NCBI GenBank assembly: GCA_900769885.1
Contig: CAAGIG010000050.1
Coordinates: forward strand, 1-35,410
Direction: 5' to 3'
Origin: Rikenellaceae bacterium
GTDB taxonomy: Bacteria > Bacteroidota > Bacteroidia > Bacteroidales > UBA932
Length of the DNA: 35,410 nucleotides
How positions within the stretch are numbered: position 1 is the first letter of the stretch; every line of letters begins with the position of its first letter. This document shows positions 1 to 7,115 of this stretch, piece by piece. Position numbers and translations under genes: made by a program. The notes under the pieces were generated by a model. It was not told where the DNA came from and did not search any database. It worked only from the letters and a program-made list of their open reading frames with translations.

Positions 1-713
1 ATGGATATTATAATTCTTCCAAAGATCACGTTATCACTGCAATATCACTTTCGGGAGGTTCTGTGAGCGGACTTGCTACTACAGAGCAGGTTGTTACAGA
101 CCCGAGAGACTCTGAAGAGTATTATGTCAAACAATACGGTGACCTTTTGTGGTTTGTCGAGAATTTGAGATATCTCGGAGAAGAAGATACACTCGGACAC
201 GCATACGAAAACTCAGATGCGATAGGAGAGATTTTTGGTCGTCTTTATTCCTGGAATGAAGCGACAGGAGGAGAAAGCGGAGAAGGTCTTGCAGGTGGTC
301 CTCAGGGAGTTTGTCCTCCCGGCTGGAGTATCCCTACAGAGGAGGATTGGCTTAATCTTGCAAATGCTGTTATTCCAGGGGAATATGACTATTTTGATGT
401 TTGGGATAATCTGGGAGATCCCCTTTCGGCTCCAATAAAATTGAATGATCAGGCTTTGTGGCCATACAGTCCTCAAAACGGTCACTCGAACAGTTCTTCT
501 TGGAATGCAATCCCATCGGGCAATTACAATAATTATGCTGCAGATTTTGAGAATATCGGCAGATATGGAATGTGGTGGTCCTGTATCGAAAGTGAAGATG
601 GGGAGATGGGCAATTATAGATACATTTTCTATAATAACCCATCTGTAAATCAGCACTTTGCTTACAAAGATTCTTATGGGGTCTCTGTAAGATGTGTCAA
701 GTTGGCAAATTAG
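1..713 (+). CDS. FISUMP-domain secreted protein, 5'-truncated by the window edge
   Basis: The reading frame (codons starting at position 3) is open to the left edge, so only the C-terminal ~236 residues are seen. The visible part matches the FISUMP (Fibrobacter succinogenes major paralogous) domain: a DPRDSEEYYVKQYGDLLWFVENLRY start (classically DxRDGxxYxTVxIGxQxWMAxNLxY), then GRLYSWNEA, then CPPGWSIPTEEDW, and a final SVRCVK. These domains occur on secreted or lipid-anchored surface proteins of Bacteroidota; their function is not known in detail. An in-frame GTG at 63 is not a credible start because the domain context continues upstream of it. Its stop codon overlaps the stop of the convergent phoH gene. 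Confidence 0.85.
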   Translation, partial: GYYNSSKDHVITAISLSGGSVSGLATTEQVVTDPRDSEEYYVKQYGDLLWFVENLRYLGEEDTLGHAYENSDAIGEIFGRLYSWNEATGGESGEGLAGGPQGVCPPGWSIPTEEDWLNLANAVIPGEYDYFDVWDNLGDPLSAPIKLNDQALWPYSPQNGHSNSSSWNAIPSGNYNNYAADFENIGRYGMWWSCIESEDGEMGNYRYIFYNNPSVNQHFAYKDSYGVSVRCVKLAN

Positions 714-1675
714 TGAATCTCCTGCTCGTCAAAAGCTTTGATGATTTTTGAAACCAGAGGGTGTCGGACGATATCCTCCCGGCCAAAGTTAATTACAGCA
801 ACACCTTTTATATCTTTGACTATTTCGACTCCGCGAAGCAGTCCTGAATCTTTTTTGTTTGGCAAGTCGATTTGGGTGGCATCTCCGGTTACAATGAATT
901 TTGCATTGCACCCCATTCTGGTAAGGAACATTTTCAATTGACCGATAGAGGTGTTTTGAGCCTCGTCCAGAATTACAAAAGCGCTATCCAGGGTTCTTCC
1001 GCGCATATATGCCAAAGGTGCAATCTGGATGATTCCTTCCTCCATAAGGGCGGCAAGTTTCCGATGGTCAATCATATCCCTGAGTGCATCATATAGAGGT
1101 TGTAGATATGGATCGAGTTTCTCTTTCATATCCCCGGGAAGAAAACCGAGTCTTTCTCCGGCCTCCACAGCAGGGCGGGTGAGGATAAGTTTTTTAACCT
1201 CTTTGTTCTTCAATGCTCTTACAGCAAGGGCAATAGCTGTGTAGGTTTTTCCTGTTCCGGCAGGGCCGATAGCAAAAATCAAGTCGTTCTTGTCGTACTC
1301 TTTTATTAGTTTGCGCTGATTTTTAGTACGGGCTTTTATAACTCTCCCTCCGTTTCCGTATACGATTGTATGTGTCTGATCATCAAAATCTTCCTCCATA
1401 ACATCGGAAGCAAACTCCTTGTAGTTGAAAATCTTTTCTATCTCGCTTTCAGAGAGAGACTGTTTCCTTTTGATATATCCGATGAGGGTTTCAATTCGTG
1501 CTGCCAGTATCTCGACCTGGTTGTCATCACCACTCAATTTCATATCGGCTCCCCTGGCGTGGATTCTCACAGCAGGGAAAAAGTTTGACATCATTTCGAG
1601 ATTTCTGTTGTTCGCTCCGTAAACTTCTACGGGGTCAATTCCTTTAAGTGTTATATGATATGTTCTATTCTCCAT
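710..1675 (-). CDS. PhoH family P-loop ATPase
   Basis: 321 residues, the usual length of PhoH-like proteins. Residues 137-144 (GPAGTGKT) are the Walker A motif and FVILDEAQNTS is the Walker B region, followed by TGDATQIDLP, typical of this SF1-helicase-like ATPase family. The N-terminal ~75 residues resemble the small RNA-binding-like domain found in PhoH/YbeZ proteins. YbeZ homologues act in RNA metabolism together with the endonuclease YbeY; no ybeY is visible here. The gene is the last of a minus-strand chain and its start overlaps the capA-like stop by 11 bases, so the two are probably translationally coupled. Its 3' end overlaps the stop of the convergent FISUMP gene. Confidence 0.93.
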   Translation of the reverse strand: MENRTYHITLKGIDPVEVYGANNRNLEMMSNFFPAVRIHARGADMKLSGDDNQVEILAARIETLIGYIKRKQSLSESEIEKIFNYKEFASDVMEEDFDDQTHTIVYGNGGRVIKARTKNQRKLIKEYDKNDLIFAIGPAGTGKTYTAIALAVRALKNKEVKKLILTRPAVEAGERLGFLPGDMKEKLDPYLQPLYDALRDMIDHRKLAALMEEGIIQIAPLAYMRGRTLDSAFVILDEAQNTSIGQLKMFLTRMGCNAKFIVTGDATQIDLPNKKDSGLLRGVEIVKDIKGVAVINFGREDIVRHPLVSKIIKAFDEQEIH

Positions 1676-2720
1676 TCTGGAACAAATATTTTAGTCGGTT
1701 GTATGTTTCCACCATTTTCTGGTAGTCTGATTGATTCAAAAACAATTCTTTTTTGTCGAGATATTCCTCGACAGGGAGGACTGTATATCCCTTTTCAAAA
1801 CGGCCCATTCTGGAACACCATATTGGGATGGGTGTGCAGGAGTCTATATATGGAATTCCGTTTTCGGGAGCAATGATTCTCAGGGAGAGCATAAGCCCCA
1901 TCGGGGTATTGGTTTTGCTCATATTGGATATGAAATTTCCCAGTGAGTATAATGTGATTTGCTTGGAAAGGGAGTCTTTCTTCTTGATTTCCAATGGCTG
2001 TATAACGTGAGGATGGCTACCGATGACAGCATCTGCCCCCAATTCATACAGATATTCTTCCCACTCTTTTTGCTCTTTATTTGGTTTCAGTACATATTCG
2101 TCTCCCCAATGTGGCAAGGCGATGATTATTTGGGCACCTCTCTCCCGAGCTCTTGAAAAAGCAGCTGCAACATCCTCTTTATCCAGCTTGTTTACAAGGT
2201 ATGGAGAAGGGACCCGAATTCCGTTTGTACCGTATGTGAAATTTATAAATGCTACTCTAACCCCTTTGATATCTGTGATATATGGGTAGTTATGGTATTT
2301 TTCTGTGCTGTCTCGATATACTCCGGTAATGGGAATTCCCACTTTGTCGTAATTCTCAAAGGAGGCTTTTAGTCCTCTTTTCCCTTTGTCGCAAATGTGG
2401 TTGTTCGCGCATATAAACAAATCGACTCCACTCTCTTTTGTCTCTTCAGCCAATGTGGTAGGTGCCGAGAATGAAGGGTATCCGGTGAATGGACCATTTG
2501 CCAACGCAAATTCCATATTGGCAACTGCAAAATCGGCTGCATCAATATATTTCCCAACGTGCTTGAAGTAGTCGGTATATTCGTAGGATTCGCTGACAAG
2601 TGTGTCTTTTCCTTCAATATGAGCCGATCTGATCTGCTCTTTGTGTTGCATTATATCTCCCAAGAATAAAATACTCAGGGTGTCTATAGCCAAAGCGGTA
2701 ATCAGGGAGACAGAAATCAT
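1665..2720 (-). CDS. CapA-like metallophosphatase (poly-gamma-glutamate capsule biosynthesis protein family)
   Basis: 351 residues. The family motifs are in order: FLGDIMQH near the N-terminus, NMEFALANGPF, CANNHICDKGKRGL (the NH(x)nDxG block), ALPHWGDEYV and VIGSHPHVIQP, then SLGNFISN. Together these are metal-binding residues of a calcineurin-like phosphoesterase fold. The N-terminus (about residues 1-22) is a hydrophobic stretch with no lipobox, so membrane anchoring or export is likely. CapA proteins are linked to capsule polymer synthesis in Bacillus, but in Bacteroidota the substrate is unknown and no capB or capC partner is present. It overlaps the upstream DUF389 gene by 4 bases (ATGA) and the downstream phoH gene by 11. 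Confidence 0.88.
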   Translation of the reverse strand: MISVSLITALAIDTLSILFLGDIMQHKEQIRSAHIEGKDTLVSESYEYTDYFKHVGKYIDAADFAVANMEFALANGPFTGYPSFSAPTTLAEETKESGVDLFICANNHICDKGKRGLKASFENYDKVGIPITGVYRDSTEKYHNYPYITDIKGVRVAFINFTYGTNGIRVPSPYLVNKLDKEDVAAAFSRARERGAQIIIALPHWGDEYVLKPNKEQKEWEEYLYELGADAVIGSHPHVIQPLEIKKKDSLSKQITLYSLGNFISNMSKTNTPMGLMLSLRIIAPENGIPYIDSCTPIPIWCSRMGRFEKGYTVLPVEEYLDKKELFLNQSDYQKMVETYNRLKYLFQNGE

Positions 2721-4081
2721 TGTTGGTTTTGTGAAATGATGATATTCTCAAAATTGAGTTTGACACGCAACCACTGTTGCAATTTACCTATATTTTCGGT
2801 AGAAATTGCTTTGTCTGTTGTCAGAATGATAGTCACCTGTTCTGTGTTTTCCATAGATGCGGGATTGATGGAAAGACCCCTTGTCATTAAAATGGAAACG
2901 ATTTCGGGATATTGGGCGTGAATTTCCTTTACTATTTGATTATAAGGAAGTTCTTTGTCTTTGTATGTCTGGAGTTCCTGCTCGAGATTTTGGATTATTG
3001 TATCTCTTCTCTTGATCTCCATATCACTTCTTTCGTAGATACTTTGTACCACAATCTTTTCTGCCAGTTCATCATTTCTGTTGGTGAGATTTTCTTTTAG
3101 GATGATTTGTCCCTCATCGATACCGAAGGTATGTGCGGAGCGGTGAAGCATATCTATTTCTGCATCGGTCATTGGCTCTCCGGCGATCATCAGTTCGAGG
3201 GTGATCGGTTTGGTGTTGTAGTCTATATTGTAATTGTAGATGTAACTCTTGTTGATGGTTTCGTTATGTTTTACAAACGCTCTGGCATTCTGGGCGAAAT
3301 TATTCTCTTGAATCATTCCAATTGCAGAGAAGATACTTGGAGTGATAAGGATAATGACAAATGCCGCGATGGTTTGCTTTACCCTTCTGTCTTTCTTGGA
3401 GTCGGTAAGTGTAATTGAAGGGAAATGCAAGTATTTGACAGTAAGGAATGTTGCCAATGCAATAAAGATGCAGTTGATGAAGAACAGGTATATTGCTCCG
3501 ATGAAGTAATTCAATTCTCCGTTGGCAAGTCCGAAGCCTGCGGTACAAAGGGGTGGCATCAAAGCGGTAGCAATTGCAACACCTGAAATAACAGTTCCTT
3601 TATCTTTTCTGGAGATCTCTACAATTCCTGCAAATCCACCGAACAAGGCAATCATAACATCATAAATGGTGGGGTTGGTTCTTGCTAAAAGTTCTGTGGG
3701 GTTTTCGAGTTCCAAAGGGGTAATCAGGAAAAAGAGTGTCGATGCAAGAATCGAGATTGAGACCATCACTACCAGATTTTTCAGTGATCTCTTCAAAAAT
3801 TCTCCGTCGTTGGTTCCTACGCCATAGCCTATGCCGAAGATAGGTCCCATCAGTGGGGATACCAGCATCGCACCGATAATTACGGGGATTGAGTTTATGT
3901 TGAGTCCGACAGAAGCGATAACAATGGCAAATGCAAGAATATATGCGTTAGGTCCCTTGAAATCAACGTTGTTCCTGATGAATGTAGCCGCTTTTTCTGT
4001 GTCGATATGGTCAGTAAGATTGGTAATATCTTTGATTTGTCTCCTCAATCTGAAGAAAAGATTCGGTCTGTTAGTCGTCAT
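2717..4081 (-). CDS. DUF389 family multi-pass membrane protein
   Basis: 454 residues. Residues ~45-245 hold about six hydrophobic segments including the DUF389 signature region GPNAYILAFAIVIASVGLNINSIP...IIGAMLVSPLMGPIFGIG and GVAIATALMPPLC. A soluble C-terminal part carries a predicted coiled coil (charged heptad-like stretch from SIYERSDMEIKRRDTIIQNLEQ onward). The family has no agreed function; some members were named for TIGR00341. It is first in a chain with the CapA-like and PhoH genes (4-base and 11-base overlaps), so the three are probably one transcript. The start ATG at 4081 faces the divergent SPOR lipoprotein gene across 123 bases. I could not find a convincing minus-strand promoter. 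Confidence 0.9.
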   Translation of the reverse strand: MTTNRPNLFFRLRRQIKDITNLTDHIDTEKAATFIRNNVDFKGPNAYILAFAIVIASVGLNINSIPVIIGAMLVSPLMGPIFGIGYGVGTNDGEFLKRSLKNLVVMVSISILASTLFFLITPLELENPTELLARTNPTIYDVMIALFGGFAGIVEISRKDKGTVISGVAIATALMPPLCTAGFGLANGELNYFIGAIYLFFINCIFIALATFLTVKYLHFPSITLTDSKKDRRVKQTIAAFVIILITPSIFSAIGMIQENNFAQNARAFVKHNETINKSYIYNYNIDYNTKPITLELMIAGEPMTDAEIDMLHRSAHTFGIDEGQIILKENLTNRNDELAEKIVVQSIYERSDMEIKRRDTIIQNLEQELQTYKDKELPYNQIVKEIHAQYPEIVSILMTRGLSINPASMENTEQVTIILTTDKAISTENIGKLQQWLRVKLNFENIIISQNQQ

Positions 4082-4123
4082 TTTTAAGCAAATTTTGGGT
4101 TTAGAATGTAAATATACATTTTT

Positions 4124-4156
4124 TTTGCGCTTAAGATGTAAAAATCCTTATATTTG
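4124..4156 (+). promoter_or_regulatory. Bacteroidota-type promoter for the SPOR lipoprotein-gcvT-leuS run
   Basis: TTTG at 4124-4127, a 21-base spacer, and TATATTTG at 4149-4156 match the known Bacteroides sigma-ABfr consensus TTTG-N19-21-TAnnTTTG. Transcription would start near 4160-4164, giving a leader of about 40 bases before the ATG at 4205. Confidence 0.75.
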
Positions 4157-4204
4157 TTGAATATATATTGGATAGATGTTTTTGTAAAAACAATTAAAAT
4201 TGAT

Positions 4205-4687
4205 ATGAGAACAGTCAGATTAATTTCAGTTTTGATGGCATCGGTATTGCTCTTTACCGGATGTGATTTTTTCCGCTCGCTTGTGGGAAAACCCACCTCA
4301 GAGGATATGGAAAGAATGAGACTTGAGGCACAATTGGAGGCTCAAAAGAAAAAGGAACAGGACTCTATCGCAAGGGTTAATGCTATGCTGGAAGAGGAAC
4401 TAAGATTGCTTGCACAGCAAAACTCTTTGGAAAATACAGGACGCTACCACGTGGTGATGGGTAGTTTTAAAGTTCCTGAAAATGCTCAGAAAATGAAGCA
4501 ACTCCTTGAAAAGAAAGGATATACACCACGAATTATACAATTCAACAATGGTTTTGATGTAGTGTCAGCAGCTCATTTCGATAAATTTATCGAGGCTGTC
4601 CGCACAATGGATGAACTTATCGAACTGGAGATATGCCCTGACGATATCTGGGTGTATGACAGAACTAAAAATTTGCATAAACAATAA
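4205..4687 (+). CDS. SPOR-domain lipoprotein
   Basis: 160 residues from the ATG at 4205; an upstream in-frame ATG at 4154 lies inside the -7 promoter box and was rejected. The N-terminus is a lipoprotein signal, with lipobox LFTGC placing the lipidated cysteine at about residue 19. Residues ~33-77 are a charged alpha-helical stretch rich in E, K, Q and R, probably a coiled coil. Residues ~78-150 (YHVVMGSFKVPENAQKM...LLEKKGYTPRII) form a SPOR domain, a fold that binds glycan strands stripped of peptide stems at division sites. A role in envelope or septum maintenance follows from the family. It is the first gene of a plus-strand run and lies 30 bases before gcvT. Confidence 0.88.
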   Translation: MRTVRLISVLMASVLLFTGCDFFRSLVGKPTSEDMERMRLEAQLEAQKKKEQDSIARVNAMLEEELRLLAQQNSLENTGRYHVVMGSFKVPENAQKMKQLLEKKGYTPRIIQFNNGFDVVSAAHFDKFIEAVRTMDELIELEICPDDIWVYDRTKNLHKQ

Positions 4688-4717
4688 ATAACTATACAAA
4701 CACGAAATTTATAAAAT

Positions 4718-5824
4718 ATGAAAACAACAGCTTTTACAGAGAAGCACATTGCTCTTGGAGCAAAGATGGTTCCTTTTGCAGGATACAATATGCCTGTTGA
4801 GTATGTAGGTATCAATGAAGAACATAACACTGTAAGAAACGGTGTTGGTGTATTTGACGTTTCACATATGGGTGAAATTTGGGTAAAAGGTCCCAATGCT
4901 TTGGCTTTCTTGCAATATGTGTCATCAAATGACGTTGCAGCTTTGTATCCCGGTAAAGTACAATATACTTGCTTCCCTAACGGAAAGGGTGGTATCGTGG
5001 ATGACTACTTGACATATTGTATTGATGAACAAACTTATCTATTGGTTGTCAATGCATCAAATATTGAAAAAGACTGGAATCACTTGTGTGCAATTGCTCC
5101 TAAATTCGGACTTACTCCCGGTAAGGAACTTTACAATGCTTCAGACGAGATTTGCCAATTGGCAGTTCAAGGTCCTAAAGCTGTAGAGGCAATGCAAAAA
5201 CTTTGTGATGAGGATCTTATGAGTATGGAATACTACACTTTCAAGAAAGTTATGCTTGGTGGTGTCAGCGTAATCTTCTCTATCACAGGTTATACCGGAG
5301 CAGGTGGATGTGAAATCTACGCAGCTAACGAAGATTCTGAAAAACTTTGGAAAGCAGTATTTGAGGCAGGTGAAGAGTTTGGAATCAAACCTATCGGTCT
5401 TGGTGCCCGCGATACCCTTCGTCTTGAAATGGGATTCTGTCTATATGGAAATGATATCGATGACACAACTTCTCCTATCGAAGCAGGTCTTGGCTGGATT
5501 ACCAAATTCAACGACGTGAAAGGTGATTTCATCGACAGAGACTATATGTTGGCACAAAAGAAAGATGGCCTTAAACGTAAACTTGTAGGTTTTGAACTTA
5601 TCGACAGAGGAGTTCCCCGTCACGGATATGTAGTTTGTGATGCAGAAGGCAATGAAATCGGAGTTGTTACTTCTGGAACAATGTCTCCTTCGATGAAGAA
5701 ACCTATCGGTATGGCTTATGTTGCAACCGCTTTCAGCAAAGCAGATTCAGAAATCTTCATCAAAGTAAGAGACCGTCTTCTTAAAGCAAAAGTGGTTAAA
5801 GTTCCTTTCTATAAGGCGCAGTAA
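4718..5824 (+). CDS. gcvT: Aminomethyltransferase (glycine cleavage system T protein)
   Basis: 368 residues, normal for the T protein. It transfers the aminomethyl carbon of glycine from lipoyl-H protein to tetrahydrofolate, releasing ammonia. Visible family motifs are VFDVSHMGEI near residue 45, ITGYTGAGGCEIY, GLGARDTLRLEMG, SPIEAGLGWITK and the C-terminal TSGTMSPSMKKPIGMAYV. The adjoining genes are not gcvH or gcvP, so the cleavage complex is split across the genome. It sits 30 bases after the SPOR lipoprotein and 2 bases before the M28-like gene, which suggests shared transcription. Confidence 0.97.
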   Translation: MKTTAFTEKHIALGAKMVPFAGYNMPVEYVGINEEHNTVRNGVGVFDVSHMGEIWVKGPNALAFLQYVSSNDVAALYPGKVQYTCFPNGKGGIVDDYLTYCIDEQTYLLVVNASNIEKDWNHLCAIAPKFGLTPGKELYNASDEICQLAVQGPKAVEAMQKLCDEDLMSMEYYTFKKVMLGGVSVIFSITGYTGAGGCEIYAANEDSEKLWKAVFEAGEEFGIKPIGLGARDTLRLEMGFCLYGNDIDDTTSPIEAGLGWITKFNDVKGDFIDRDYMLAQKKDGLKRKLVGFELIDRGVPRHGYVVCDAEGNEIGVVTSGTMSPSMKKPIGMAYVATAFSKADSEIFIKVRDRLLKAKVVKVPFYKAQ

Positions 5825-5826
5825 CA

Positions 5827-7113
5827 GTGAAAAAGGTTTTGGCAATTCTCATATCGCTTCTCTTTTCAGTTGTGGTATGGGGACAAGTTTCAGAGCACGT
5901 AAAATTTTTCAGCAGCGAAGCTCTTAAAGGGAGGGCGGCAGGTTCCCAAGGGGAAAAACAGGCAGCCCAATATCTTTACAATGCCTTCCAGCAAGCTGGA
6001 TTACATATGCTTACACCTCCTTCAGGAGAAGACTTCTCTATAGTGGAAGGTGGAGACACTCTCCATTCCCAAAATATAATAGGAATGGTAGAAGGATATG
6101 ATGAATTGTTAAGAAATCAATATATAATCGTTGGTGCCAATATTGACCATATTGGTACCAACATTTTAACAATAGACGGCAAAGCTGTCGAGCAGATATA
6201 TCCCGGGGCAAATGATAACGCTTCGGGTCTTGCTGCTTTAATAGAGGTAGCTAAAAGGGTTAGCGAGACCTCGTTTTTCTTCAAAAGATCGGTGATTTTT
6301 GTCGGTTTTGGAGCAAAAGAGAGGGGAATGGCGGGATCCTGGTATTTTGCCAACAGGTCATTTAACTATTTGGACAGTGTCTCATTGATGATAGATATAA
6401 ATTCTATCGGAGTACCTTCTCAGGAGAGACCTTTTTCCTATTATACCGGAAATGTCAATCCCGAGATCAATCATCTTATGGGGCAAATGTCACAGTTGGG
6501 AGGATATTACACTCCTGTATTTGGAACAGGAACATTGCTTCCATCAGACTATTTGGCATTTTACGAAAGAAATATACCGGTGATGCTGCTTACCACCGGA
6601 ATGGACAATGTAAGCAGAACTCCACGCGATACGCCGCAAAGGCTTGATTATCAATCGATGGATTATATGTGTGACTTTATTTACACTTATATCAGAGAGG
6701 TGGCAAACAGAGATTTGATGATAGTCCGTGTGGAAAATGTACAGCAAGGTGAAGATGCCCCTGTCGCTGATATCGGCAGAGTCTATTCTCCTTATGAAAT
6801 AGATACTCCACCCACATTCCTCAAAGGCAATGAGATAAAATTTCTTGAGGATTGGGTTTATAAATATTTGCGTTATCCCGAATCGGCACTTAATTCAGGA
6901 ATTCAGGGAGTGGTGATAGTGGAATTTATTGTCGAAACAGATGGCTCGGTTACAAATGTGAAAGTCGTCAGGGGAAATGATGACGCATTGGAGGATGAGG
7001 CTCTCAGAGTTGTGAGTGCTTCACCAAAATGGAAACCCGGCAAACTTTCCTCACAGAAGGTTCGGGTAAAATATTCATTACCTGTGGAATTCAAGTTAAG
7101 AAAGAGAAAATAA
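5827..7113 (+). CDS. M28-peptidase-like exported protein with C-terminal TonB domain, probably catalytically dead
   Basis: 428 residues from a GTG start two bases after gcvT. A signal peptide (KKVLAILISLLFSVVVWGQ) precedes an M28 aminopeptidase-like domain (about 25-290) and a TonB C-terminal domain (about 340-426: LRYPESALNSGIQGVVIVEF...PKWKPGKL). The M28 fold is recognisable from GANDNASG and FVGFGAKERGMAGS, but key residues differ from the family: the first metal histidine (HxD) is Asn105, the catalytic Glu of the EE pair is Lys164, and the late histidine ligand (normally YHTP) is Arg264 in SRTPRDTP. Asp107, Asp130, Glu165 and Asp190 remain. It is therefore best read as a periplasmic pseudo-peptidase, perhaps a binding or scaffold protein. 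leuS starts two bases after its stop. Confidence 0.8.
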   Translation: MKKVLAILISLLFSVVVWGQVSEHVKFFSSEALKGRAAGSQGEKQAAQYLYNAFQQAGLHMLTPPSGEDFSIVEGGDTLHSQNIIGMVEGYDELLRNQYIIVGANIDHIGTNILTIDGKAVEQIYPGANDNASGLAALIEVAKRVSETSFFFKRSVIFVGFGAKERGMAGSWYFANRSFNYLDSVSLMIDINSIGVPSQERPFSYYTGNVNPEINHLMGQMSQLGGYYTPVFGTGTLLPSDYLAFYERNIPVMLLTTGMDNVSRTPRDTPQRLDYQSMDYMCDFIYTYIREVANRDLMIVRVENVQQGEDAPVADIGRVYSPYEIDTPPTFLKGNEIKFLEDWVYKYLRYPESALNSGIQGVVIVEFIVETDGSVTNVKVVRGNDDALEDEALRVVSASPKWKPGKLSSQKVRVKYSLPVEFKLRKRK

Positions 7114-7115
7114 AG

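Noticed and set aside
63..65. GTG as the start of the FISUMP protein
   Set aside because: The frame is open to the window edge and upstream residues fit a continuing protein, so the gene is truncated rather than starting here.
4109..4116. Minus-strand TATATTTA as promoter for the DUF389-CapA-PhoH chain
   Set aside because: One mismatch in the -7 box and no TTTG at the right distance upstream.
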